DNA of 64,000 nucleotides from JANXMY01 sp964251675 (GTDB lineage: Bacteria; Armatimonadota; Armatimonadia; Armatimonadales; Capsulimonadaceae): assembly GCA_964251675.1 (NCBI GenBank), contig CAXUKS010000007.1, forward strand, positions 81,015 to 145,014, in the 5' to 3' direction. The notes beneath the pieces were generated by a model. It did not search any database and was not told where the DNA came from. It was given only the letters and a program-made list of their open reading frames with translations. Numbering within the stretch: position 1 is the stretch's first letter; each line of letters begins with the position of its first letter. This document shows, piece after piece, positions 47,339 to 55,616 of the stretch. A program made the translations under genes and the position numbers.

Positions 47339-47376
47339 GCTATAGCTGCCACTATAGCAAGCTGTTTGGAAACAGC
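47339..47376. repeat. Two small hairpins behind the LysR gene
   Basis: GCTATAG (47339-47345) pairs with CTATAGC (47352-47358), and GCTGTTT (47361-47367) pairs with AAACAGC (47370-47376). Neither is followed by a T-tract. They may slow plus-strand transcription. Confidence 0.35.
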
Positions 47377-47402
47377 AAGGACATTTCGAAAGCTGTCAAA
47401 AT

Positions 47403-47432
47403 AAAACCCCTCAGATGATGGACAACTGAGGG
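47403..47432 (-). terminator. Terminator of the DUF1559 gene
   Basis: On the minus strand an 8-bp stem (47432-47425 with 47414-47407) is followed by TTTTAT, about 45 nt after the stop codon. Confidence 0.75.
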
Positions 47433-47476
47433 GGAAACACTTTCAGAAAAAACTCCGTCCTGCTCAAAACGTAAAC

Positions 47477-48307
47477 TTACTGACAGCCTGGGAACGTGCC
47501 GCTGGCCTGTGGCTTGGTCAAAAACCAGTCGCAGGGATTGCCATTAGTATCCAGGGAGGTACGCTTCCACTTGACGTGCCCGTCATAATACAGGAAGTTC
47601 GAGCCGCTTGTATGACGCGGCGACGTATTGCTCAGTTCTCCAAGCACAGCACCTGACCAAGTTGTGCTCTTAGGCTGCCCTGCGGGAGGAAAGACGCCGT
47701 TGTAATCTGTGAAGCCGGTGTTGTAAAAGTTGGCACCCCCAAAGTAGGTTCCTGCCGGAGCGGGAGCGGGCCTTGATTCTACCAGCAGGATCGTGCTGGA
47801 CGGTGACTGGACAGCGGACAGCGCCTGGCCCTCAAAGTCGTCCGGCCCGACCGTACCGATGCCGACAGGCGGGGCATTGTTGTAGTTGACGACGGCATTG
47901 TAGCCGTAGTCTATGTACTCAACGTCAGCATTGTAAGCCTGAGTGCCCCGATCCGTATATTCGCTGTAAAGGTCAACGTGCGGAGCAAGTCCATCCGGGC
48001 AAAGGTAAACCCCTTTCGCTTTGACATAGGGATAAAGCAACTGCGGCCAGTAGCAGCGGTCATTGCCGCCGTTGAGTTCTTTGTAAGCGCCAGAATTCAA
48101 CTCGTCATAGTCTTGGGTGTACTGGGTTTCAGCAAGCCCAAGTTGTTTCAAATTGCTCTGACAGGAGGCCCGGCGGGCGTTTTCGCGGACCTTCTGAAAG
48201 ACGGGAAAAAGAATAGCGGCGAGAATCGCTATGATGGCGATGACGACGAGCAGCTCAATGAGAGTGAACCCTCGGCTGTTCTTAGGGGCGGTGGTGGTTC
48301 GGATCAT
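47477..48307 (-). CDS. DUF1559 prepilin-like exported protein
   Basis: This 276-residue protein has a type IV-pilin-like leader: short basic stretch, then cleavage/methylation site G-FTLIELLVVIAIIAILAA and FPVFQKVRENARRASCQSNL. The globular part ends in the H-X9-DG motif (RHTSGSNFLYYDGHVKW) typical of DUF1559 proteins, which are abundant in Planctomycetota and Armatimonadota. It is presumably processed by prepilin peptidase and placed at the surface as a pseudopilin-like fibre subunit. AAGGAG lies 6 nt before the ATG. It is alone in its transcript, with its own promoter and terminator. Confidence 0.92.
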   Translation of the reverse strand: MIRTTTAPKNSRGFTLIELLVVIAIIAILAAILFPVFQKVRENARRASCQSNLKQLGLAETQYTQDYDELNSGAYKELNGGNDRCYWPQLLYPYVKAKGVYLCPDGLAPHVDLYSEYTDRGTQAYNADVEYIDYGYNAVVNYNNAPPVGIGTVGPDDFEGQALSAVQSPSSTILLVESRPAPAPAGTYFGGANFYNTGFTDYNGVFPPAGQPKSTTWSGAVLGELSNTSPRHTSGSNFLYYDGHVKWKRTSLDTNGNPCDWFLTKPQASGTFPGCQ

Positions 48308-48509
48308 CAGAATCTCCTTGCGGTCAAACAGCAGCCAGAAACATGGCCGAGACAGCCGAGGACGACGCCCAAGAAAGGCGGCGGCTTGGCATAACGATGG
48401 GTCAGAGACAACGATGGCTCATTAGTGGGAAACAATAAATAAGGAAACAGGCAGCGATTGCTCGGGAAGCCGCTGGAAGGGTGGGACGCTCCACCCTGAC
48501 GACTGAACC
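48308..48509 (-). other. Long leader of the DUF1559 gene
   Basis: About 200 nt lie between the predicted transcription start near 48509 and the start codon. The leader contains a 7-bp hairpin (48478-48484 with 48491-48497) and otherwise no recognisable riboswitch or ORF. Its length suggests post-transcriptional control. Confidence 0.5.
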
Positions 48510-48515
48510 AGGAAG

Positions 48516-48545
48516 ATTATAACATTTTGTTTGGTATAAAGTCAA
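48516..48545 (-). promoter_or_regulatory. Promoter of the DUF1559 gene
   Basis: On the minus strand TTGACT (48545-48540) and TATAAT (48521-48516) are 18 bp apart. Confidence 0.8.
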
Positions 48546-48567
48546 TAAAAAAGCGCCTTTCGGCGCT
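48545..48567 (-). terminator. Terminator of the suc operon, abutting the next promoter
   Basis: On the minus strand AGCGCC-GAAA-GGCGCT (48567-48552) is followed by TTTTTATT, which runs directly into the -35 of the DUF1559 promoter. It lies about 150 nt after sucD. The stretch 48568-48715 otherwise holds only an 8-bp inverted repeat (48643-48650 with 48689-48696). Confidence 0.8.
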
Positions 48568-48715
48568 GATTTAAACGAGTTTTATGCCAGATTTGCTACC
48601 TAATGCTTTGCCGCATAGAGAGTTTGTTAAAGTTTTGGAGACGCCCTGGCAATCCTGATATCACTTATTTTCTGTGCGTACCAAGCCCGCCAGGGCAACC
48701 AATTCTGTGCCTGGG

Positions 48716-49585
<870 letters not shown>

Positions 49586-49608
49586 AGGTGTCCTTTTCTC
49601 TTTTGGCT

Positions 49609-49812
49609 CTAGTCTTTAGGGCGCTTGAAGTAGAACACCGTCACAGGCACGTTCTCGTCTTCGGAATCGTCCTCGGCCTCGTCATTGGCGCGGACATCGG
49701 CGACGGCATTGACCAGCTCCCAGCCCTGTGCGCCGTGCCCGTTCAGGGTCTCTTCATCGGTCTCATCGTCGGAATCGCTGACAATGATCTTGTACTCAAA
49801 TAGAGTTGCCAT
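49609..49812 (-). CDS. Small DUF4177-like protein
   Basis: This 67-residue acidic protein follows the DUF4177 pattern: FEYKIIVSDSDD, then LNGHGAQGWELVNAVADVRA, and the closing strand VPVTVFYFKRPKD. A long acidic loop (NDEAEDDSEDEN) is inserted before the last strand. Function of the family is unknown. GAGGAG precedes the ATG, and it lies 23 nt upstream of sucD. Confidence 0.72.
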   Translation of the reverse strand: MATLFEYKIIVSDSDDETDEETLNGHGAQGWELVNAVADVRANDEAEDDSEDENVPVTVFYFKRPKD

Positions 49813-49853
49813 GTGTGTCTCCTCGTGTGTCTCGTAAAATTAATCTTCCCGAA

Positions 49854-50894
49854 TTAATCTTCCCGCAGATAGTACCCAATAAGCCGCGCTGTGTCTACCA
49901 GGGCGTCCATGTGCGTGCGCTCATACGAGTGCGAGGCATCGACGCCCGGCCCGATGAGAGCCACGCGCACATCCGCCCCCGCCCGCCAGAGCGCCTCGCC
50001 GTCAGAGCCGTAATGGGGGTAAATGTCCGTCTTCAAGTCTATTTCATGCTTCGCGGCCAGTTTTCGTAATCGGCTGCTAAACTCCCGGTGATACGGTCCG
50101 CCGCTGTCTTTGACGCAGACCGTACAATGGAACTCATCGGACGCCTGCCCGTCGCCAATCGCCGCCATGTCCACCGTCAGCAGCTCCACCAGATCGGCGG
50201 GAAAGCCCCCCGCCGCGCCGTGCCCGACTTCTTCATAATTGCTGAAATGCAGCGTCGTCGTCTGCGCGGGCGTCTCTCCGGCCTCCAAAAGCGCCCTCAC
50301 CGCCGCCAGCACGCACGCCACAGCGGCCTTGTCGTCCAGATGGCGGCTGCGAATAAACCCATTGACGCCGCACTCCACACGCGGGTCTAAGTACACGAAG
50401 TCCCCCACCCCAATACCCAGCGCCCGTGTCTCTTCGGCGCTGACCGTTCGCGCATCCAGCCGCACTTCCAGCGTCCCCGCCTCCCGCTTCGTCTCGTTCA
50501 CCGCCGCGCTGTGAACGTGCGACGACGCTTTCACAAGCTGCACGCTGCCCCGCACCGTCTGCCCGTCCTCGGTGCGAACCGTCACCCCTTCGCCTTCAAT
50601 CGCGTTCCACGCATACCCGCCAATCTGCGTCAGCACCAGCCGCCCATTGGCTTTGATCTCCTTAACCATCGCCCCCAGTGTGTCCACATGGGCCGTCACC
50701 GCTCGCGGCTCCGCGTTGAACCGCCCCGCAAGCGTCGCCAGCAGCGCCCCCTTCACCGTTCGCCGCGTTTCCAGCCCCAGTTCGCGCAGCGCCGCCTCGG
50801 TATAGGCAATCCCCGCTTCGGCATCCCCTGTCGGACTGGGCGTGTTCAGCAGGCCAACCAGAAAGTCGGTCAGATACTCAATGTCTATTGTCAT
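49854..50894 (-). CDS. M42-family metallo-aminopeptidase
   Basis: This 346-residue cytoplasmic peptidase of the M42 (PepA/FrvX-like) family has two-metal-site residues in VTAHVDTLGAMVKEI (His, Asp), RHLDDKAAVACVLAA (Asp), the Glu-Glu pair in FSNYEEVGHGAAGGF, TVDMAAIGDGQ (Asp) and the last histidine in SYERTHMDALVDTARL. It trims N-terminal residues from peptides as dodecameric shells in relatives. Its start overlaps the preceding gene by 17 nt. Confidence 0.9.
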   Translation of the reverse strand: MTIDIEYLTDFLVGLLNTPSPTGDAEAGIAYTEAALRELGLETRRTVKGALLATLAGRFNAEPRAVTAHVDTLGAMVKEIKANGRLVLTQIGGYAWNAIEGEGVTVRTEDGQTVRGSVQLVKASSHVHSAAVNETKREAGTLEVRLDARTVSAEETRALGIGVGDFVYLDPRVECGVNGFIRSRHLDDKAAVACVLAAVRALLEAGETPAQTTTLHFSNYEEVGHGAAGGFPADLVELLTVDMAAIGDGQASDEFHCTVCVKDSGGPYHREFSSRLRKLAAKHEIDLKTDIYPHYGSDGEALWRAGADVRVALIGPGVDASHSYERTHMDALVDTARLIGYYLRED

Positions 50895-51522
50895 ACGGCT
50901 TTATCCAAAATTGCTCGGCAATGGGAGACGCTAAAGTGACGCGGCGATCAATGAGGCTGATATGCAACCCCAGCATTCGTAGAAAGTCCAGAACCGCACA
51001 TTGGTCATAGCGGCCAAACTCGTCCCCAGGTCTGACTGTATCAGCGAGAGGCCACTGACTCTTCGGGTCATCTCTGTCTGCTTGAATTAGATAAGGAGCA
51101 ACATCGCTAATCTTAAGGAATGGGAACTTGGAGATGACAGTGCTGGCGTCTGCGTCCTTTCCGGGCGGCCCCCATTCTGGGCCTGTCTCTTGAATGAAAT
51201 GATCAAGCCGTACTCCATCCTCGAAAAGCTCATATTGCCAATAGTCTCCATCGCAAACGCTGACAAGCATAACTGAGCATGAAAGTATTTCACTTACAAA
51301 CCGCTGAGCCTCAAGCCGTGTGTCACCTTGCCAAGCCCAACCACGTCCTAACTCCAACACCGTCCAGGCACCATCTGGCTCATACAGGGTCAAACTGTTG
51401 TTATCGTCACAGCCCGCTCGTTCCAGCCGTGAGCTTTTTAGTGCGTAAAACGTTTCGAGTGCCTCAAAAACCTGGCGCAGCGAGACATTGTGAAACAAGC
51501 TGTATGCAACAAAAAGGCCCAT
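50878..51522 (-). CDS. Hypothetical protein upstream of the M42 peptidase
   Basis: This 214-residue protein is not recognised. It has no signal peptide and has a mixed alpha/beta composition (VSLRQVFEALETFYALKSSR, SLTLYEPDGAWTVLELGRGW, VMLVSVCDGDYWQYELFEDG), which looks like an immunity-protein or SMI1-like fold but cannot be assigned. Its GC content is lower than its neighbours. It is translationally coupled to the M42 gene. Confidence 0.6.
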   Translation of the reverse strand: MGLFVAYSLFHNVSLRQVFEALETFYALKSSRLERAGCDDNNSLTLYEPDGAWTVLELGRGWAWQGDTRLEAQRFVSEILSCSVMLVSVCDGDYWQYELFEDGVRLDHFIQETGPEWGPPGKDADASTVISKFPFLKISDVAPYLIQADRDDPKSQWPLADTVRPGDEFGRYDQCAVLDFLRMLGLHISLIDRRVTLASPIAEQFWIKPYDNRH

Positions 51523-51533
51523 CGTTTTATCAA

Positions 51534-52148
51534 CTACTCCAAAATTCCTGTCAAATCCAGCACAAAGCCCGGTAGAACATCTTCGCCAGAGAGTGTAGCC
51601 GGACTATCCAATACCTCTACCTCCTGACCAGGCCGGTAGATTTCTACGCGGCGGCTTTTCGGATCGATAAGCCAGCCCAGCCGTGCGCCATTTTCTATCC
51701 ATTCGCGCATCTTCTGCTGAGTGGCACTGAGGCGGTCGGATTTAGAACGCAACTCGGCCACAAAGTCCGGGCAGAGAACCGTCATCTCATCCTGCTCTTC
51801 TTCACTGAGCGTGTCCCAGCGTGGCTTTTCAACCCAACAGGCATCTGGGGAGCGCACAGACCCATCGGGCAGGAGAAACAGCGTCGAGGAGTCAAAAGTG
51901 TCTCCCAGACCTGCTGCATCGCTCCAATTTTCCAGACGTGCTGATAGCTTTGCGTTCTTTCGCCCTGTCTTCCGAAGCGTAGGTGGCATGATAATCAATT
52001 CCCCTTCCCTGGTTAGTTCCATAGGCAAATCTGGATAAGCCCTTGCAATCTTCATGAACTCTGCCGCGCTGTATGGGTTTGGGTCTTCCACGCCGCCCGG
52101 CCCCTGCATGGGGGCGGGCGCTCGCTCCGCTTCTAGAACTGCCATCAT
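51534..52148 (-). CDS. Uma2-family (DUF820) putative restriction endonuclease, copy C
   Basis: This 204-residue protein is of the Uma2 type but belongs to a different subgroup from copies A and B: PYSAAEFMKIARAYPDLPME at the N-terminus, SVRSPDACWVEKPRWDTL with the PD motif, CPDFVAELRSKSDRLSATQQ carrying the glutamate region, WIENGARLGWLIDPKSRRVE and VLPGFVLDLTGILE. It sits 21 nt after sucC. The ATGATG start follows GAGAGGTGG. Confidence 0.85.
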   Translation of the reverse strand: MMAVLEAERAPAPMQGPGGVEDPNPYSAAEFMKIARAYPDLPMELTREGELIIMPPTLRKTGRKNAKLSARLENWSDAAGLGDTFDSSTLFLLPDGSVRSPDACWVEKPRWDTLSEEEQDEMTVLCPDFVAELRSKSDRLSATQQKMREWIENGARLGWLIDPKSRRVEIYRPGQEVEVLDSPATLSGEDVLPGFVLDLTGILE

Positions 52149-52169
52149 GCCACCTCTCTTTACTGATAC

Positions 52170-53327
52170 TTATTTTGCGTAGGCCAGCTCCACGATCTTG
52201 GCCGCTGCTTCCTGCATGGTCTCGGCGGGGACCAGGTTGGTGTCTTTGAGCAGCGCGGCTCCCTCGGCGGCGCGTGTGCCCGCCAGACGAATGACGATGG
52301 GGACCTTGATATCCAGCGACTTGGTGCCTTCGATAATGCCCTTCGCCACCTCGTCGCCGCGTGTGATGCCGCCGAAGATGTTGAACAGCACGCCCTTGAC
52401 GTTCGGGTCGGAAAGCACGATCTCCAGGCTGTTCGTGACTGCTTCTGCTTTCGCGCCGCCGCCGATGTCCAGGAAGTCGGCGGGCTGACCGCCTGCCCGC
52501 TTGACCTCGTCCATCGTCGTCATCACCAGCCCGGCCCCGTTGCCGATGATGCCGATGTCGCCGCCCTCAAGCCGCACATACTGAATGCCGCGCCGCCCGG
52601 CTTCGGCCTCAATCGGGTCCATCTCGGCCTCGTCCTTGAACGCCGCGAACTCAGGATGCCGGTACAGGGCGTTCTCGTCCAAATCCCACTTGGCATCGCC
52701 CGCGATGATTGTCCCGGCCTTCGTGATGACCAGCGGGTTGATCTCCGCCAGCGTCGCATCGGTCCCGACATAGGCGGCATACAGCGCCTTCAGGACGGGG
52801 ATGGCCTTGCCAATGAGCGTCTTATCAAAGCCCGCATCAAACAGTACCTGACGGCAGGCGTAGTCGGGAAGGCCAAGCAGGGGATCAATAAACAGTTTGG
52901 CGATGTCAGCGGGGTTGTTGTGCGCGACTTCCTCAATATCCATGCCGCCCTGCGTGGACACAATCAGCACATCCTTCTGCCGCACCCGGTCCTGCGTGAT
53001 GGCAACATAGATTTCTTTGTCAATGTCCACCGCTTCTTCCACCAGCAGCCGGTTGATCTTCATATCGGCCCCCGCCTGCGCGAAGAACAGCGTTTTGCCC
53101 AGCAGGTCCTTCCCGATAGCCTCGGCTTCATTGGCATCCGCCGCCAGCTTGACCGCGCCCGCCTTGCCGCGCCCGCCGCTATGCACCTGCCCCTTGATGA
53201 CGACGCGCCGCCCCATCTCCGCCGCGACGCTTCGCACCTCGTCGGGGGTGGACGCCATCTGCCCCTCGGGGACGGGCACGCCGTACTGCTTCAAGAGCTG
53301 CTTCGCCTGATATTCATGAATCTTCAT
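52170..53327 (-). CDS. sucC: Succinyl-CoA ligase beta subunit
   Basis: ATP-grasp subunit of succinyl-CoA synthetase. The 385-residue protein has MKIHEYQAKQLLKQYGVPVP, the nucleotide loop VVIKGQVHSGGRGKAGAVKL, EINPLVITKAGTIIAGDAKW, NGAGLVMTTMDEVKRAGGQP and FNIFGGITRGDEVAKGI. ATG 53327 with GAGGAG just upstream is the real start. Its partner sucD lies 2.6 kb away on the same strand. Confidence 0.96.
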   Translation of the reverse strand: MKIHEYQAKQLLKQYGVPVPEGQMASTPDEVRSVAAEMGRRVVIKGQVHSGGRGKAGAVKLAADANEAEAIGKDLLGKTLFFAQAGADMKINRLLVEEAVDIDKEIYVAITQDRVRQKDVLIVSTQGGMDIEEVAHNNPADIAKLFIDPLLGLPDYACRQVLFDAGFDKTLIGKAIPVLKALYAAYVGTDATLAEINPLVITKAGTIIAGDAKWDLDENALYRHPEFAAFKDEAEMDPIEAEAGRRGIQYVRLEGGDIGIIGNGAGLVMTTMDEVKRAGGQPADFLDIGGGAKAEAVTNSLEIVLSDPNVKGVLFNIFGGITRGDEVAKGIIEGTKSLDIKVPIVIRLAGTRAAEGAALLKDTNLVPAETMQEAAAKIVELAYAK

Positions 53328-53467
53328 TGTGTTCTCCTCAAAAGTTTCGTGCCTCGGCACTTTATTCAATTTATGATACCCCGTATCCTGCCTTAGAAAA
53401 TAGAAACAGGATTTTTATCACTCGTTGTAGAACTTTCAATAAGCAAAGACTTTATCAGGAGCATATA

Positions 53468-54619
53468 TTGAGCGAAGCGGAGCTATTGGAGGCGCTAACA
53501 GAAGAAGTTAAAGCAATTAAGGCAACGTTAGACCAGGCAAAAGCAAATGGGCAAACACTAAATGAGGCACAAACTGAATTTATAGTTATTGATCCACTGT
53601 TGAAGAAACTCGGCTATGGCCCGCTTGAAGTTCTCAAACGAAGCCACGATGGAGTCACCAACAATTTTCCTGACTATACAATACTTCCCGGCAGACAGCA
53701 GCAATGGTTTCTTGAAGCGAAACGCCTTGACCTGAACCTTCAGGATGGAGAAGCAGCGCAAGCAGTCAACTATGCAAACAACCAGGGAGCCGAATGGTCT
53801 GTTCTCACGAATGGGCGCAAATGGTATATCTACAATGCCCATTTGCCCAAGCCTTTGCCAGAAAAGCGTGTTCTCCAAATTGAGGATTTGTTTGACGATG
53901 AGCAGTCCTTGCGGATATTATTGCTCCTCTCAAAAACATCAATTTTGAACAATGACTTGCAAGAAGCATGGCAGTTTCAGCAGATTACCAAACTCATTGA
54001 TGAACAACTAAAAACGCCGAAGTCGGAGGTTCGGGACGTTATCCGGCGATTGGCCAGTGAGGCAACAAAAATTGACATCACGGATGAAATTGTTGGAAAA
54101 GTGCTATTGTTTGCAGCGCCTGCTTCTTTGGTCCCCTCGGCTAAACAAGATAACAAATCTGTATCAACGAAGCCACAAAAAAGCGTTTCTGCAACGAGCC
54201 AGGGGCAGCAAACACAGCCTGCGGGAAATGCCGAAGTCTTTTACACCTTCGATGAGATAGCAAGAGATATGTCGCTGGCAACTTACAGAAAACCGCGAGC
54301 AATCAAGTCGCCCACAGGCATAGAAGAAGTGAAAACATGGGCTGATGTTGCACTCCAAGTTGTTGTTTATATTGGCGAATACTCTTATCTTCCCACATTG
54401 CCCTATAACGCTGGAAGTAAAGGAAAGAACTATTTTCTGAACTCTACTGCAACCCATGCCAATGACAAAAAAATGCAAAGCCATCGAGTTGCCACCGTTG
54501 GGGCGCAACGTGTTTTTATTGACACGAATCGAAGTACACTTAATATCTGTGCTTGCTTAATGATGTTAATGAAAGTAGTAGGTCTTCCGTTAGACACAAT
54601 CAGTGTCAGCATAGAGTAG
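53468..54619 (+). CDS. Solitary type I restriction HsdR-N-like nuclease
   Basis: This 383-residue protein has an N-terminal HsdR-N-like PD-(D/E)xK nuclease domain: EAQTEFIVIDPLLKKLGYG, NNFPDYTILP with D69, WFLEAKRLDL with E83-x-K85 and QAVNYANNQGAEWSVLTNGR. A linker rich in Gln/Ser/Thr follows, then a C-terminal domain (VKTWADVALQVVVYIGEYSY) that I do not recognise. No helicase, methylase or specificity subunit is adjacent. TTG 53468 is chosen because AGGAG lies 6 nt upstream. The gene is clearly AT-richer than its flanks, a sign of transfer. Confidence 0.75.
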   Translation: MSEAELLEALTEEVKAIKATLDQAKANGQTLNEAQTEFIVIDPLLKKLGYGPLEVLKRSHDGVTNNFPDYTILPGRQQQWFLEAKRLDLNLQDGEAAQAVNYANNQGAEWSVLTNGRKWYIYNAHLPKPLPEKRVLQIEDLFDDEQSLRILLLLSKTSILNNDLQEAWQFQQITKLIDEQLKTPKSEVRDVIRRLASEATKIDITDEIVGKVLLFAAPASLVPSAKQDNKSVSTKPQKSVSATSQGQQTQPAGNAEVFYTFDEIARDMSLATYRKPRAIKSPTGIEEVKTWADVALQVVVYIGEYSYLPTLPYNAGSKGKNYFLNSTATHANDKKMQSHRVATVGAQRVFIDTNRSTLNICACLMMLMKVVGLPLDTISVSIE

Positions 54620-54651
54620 CCGTTTGATTGTTGACACGAGGAGGAATGCCG

Positions 54652-55212
54652 ATGGCTGTCGCACAAATGCTGCCCGCATGGCGCGGGGCGATGACGGAAG
54701 CGGAGTTCCTGCGCCTGCCGAAAGACGGGCGCAAGTGGGAGCTTGTGCAGGGGGAGGCTAAGGAAGTGCCCGCAGGACACAAACATGATGCCATCGGCAT
54801 TCAGGTGGCGACGCTGCTAAAGCCGTTCACGCGGGGGCGCGGCGTGGTTGCCGGGGCACAGGCAGGGTTTCGCATGGCTTCCGGCAATGTCCGCTCGCCG
54901 GATGTGTCGTTTACCCGCCGGGAGCGGATGCCGGGCGGGGAACCCTCCGAGGGATTTGAAGACTTTGCGCCCGATCTTGCGGTCGAGATTATTTCGCCCT
55001 CCGAAGTACCGGAGGAGATGGCCCGCAAGGTCGCCGAGTATTTCGGGGCAGGCGCACAGCAGGTGTGGCACTTGTTGCCGGACACCAAGCGCGTCACAGT
55101 CTACCTTTCCCCGTTTGAAACGGTGGCCTACGGGCAGGAAGAAACTCTGATCGCAGGCGACCTGCTGCCCGGCTTCTCCTGCCGCGTGGAAGACTTATTT
55201 GACTGGGAGTAA
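54652..55212 (+). CDS. Uma2-family (DUF820) putative restriction endonuclease, copy D
   Basis: This 186-residue Uma2 protein has AMTEAEFLRLPKDGRKWELV with VQGEAKEVPAGHKHD, NVRSPDVSFTRRERMPGG with the PD motif, FAPDLAVEIISPSEVPEEMA with the glutamate region, KVAEYFGAGAQQVWHLLPDT and LLPGFSCRVEDLF. ATG 54652 has GAGGAGG 7 nt upstream; ATG 54646 is too close to it. The gene returns to high GC right after the AT-rich nuclease gene. Its end overlaps the convergent minus-strand gene by 18 nt. Confidence 0.86.
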   Translation: MAVAQMLPAWRGAMTEAEFLRLPKDGRKWELVQGEAKEVPAGHKHDAIGIQVATLLKPFTRGRGVVAGAQAGFRMASGNVRSPDVSFTRRERMPGGEPSEGFEDFAPDLAVEIISPSEVPEEMARKVAEYFGAGAQQVWHLLPDTKRVTVYLSPFETVAYGQEETLIAGDLLPGFSCRVEDLFDWE

Positions 55213-55611
55213 GCACACAGTTTGAATCGGACGGATACCCATTTCCGCCATAAGTTGATCCACTGATTTTCCGGTGCGGCCTGATAGCTCGACTAGGCAC
55301 TGAAGACGGTCTGCTGCTCTTGCTTCCGCCCTGTCTGTCATGCGAATAGCCTCTTCCTGTTCAGAAACCGTCATTGTGCCCGATTGGCGGCGGCGAACCA
55401 ACACGCGAAACCGCTCCCAGAAGGCTTCAGGAAAGCCCCGATTGATTTCTTCGACTAACTCTTTCTCAGTCATTGACACAGGGGCGGTAAGAAATGGCAT
55501 CCGTAATGCCATTTCCCGGCCCATAAAGACAGAGGTGTCCAGCCCCTCGGCTTCCGCCGCTTGAAGGACACGCGATTCAATTTCAGACGGCAATTCTAGT
55601 ACAAGCGTCAT
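55195..55611 (-). CDS. Small antitoxin-like protein, unknown function
   Basis: This 138-residue protein opens with TLVLELPSEIESRVLQAAEA, a ribbon-like strand followed by helices, as in short DNA-binding antitoxin-type proteins common in cyanobacteria and environmental bacteria. The middle (EEINRGFPEAFWERFRVLVR with ADRLQCLVELSGRTGKSVDQ) is helical. No toxin-like partner is next to it; the neighbour is acs, whose stop is 5 nt upstream. It may be carried along with acs rather than act with it. Confidence 0.6.
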   Translation of the reverse strand: MTLVLELPSEIESRVLQAAEAEGLDTSVFMGREMALRMPFLTAPVSMTEKELVEEINRGFPEAFWERFRVLVRRRQSGTMTVSEQEEAIRMTDRAEARAADRLQCLVELSGRTGKSVDQLMAEMGIRPIQTVCLLPVK

Positions 55612-55616
55612 ATCAG

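Noticed and set aside
53327..53467. Longer N-terminus of the HsdR-N-like protein starting at 53327
   Set aside because: The extra residues overlap the start of sucC, and TTG 53468 has AGGAG at 6 nt.
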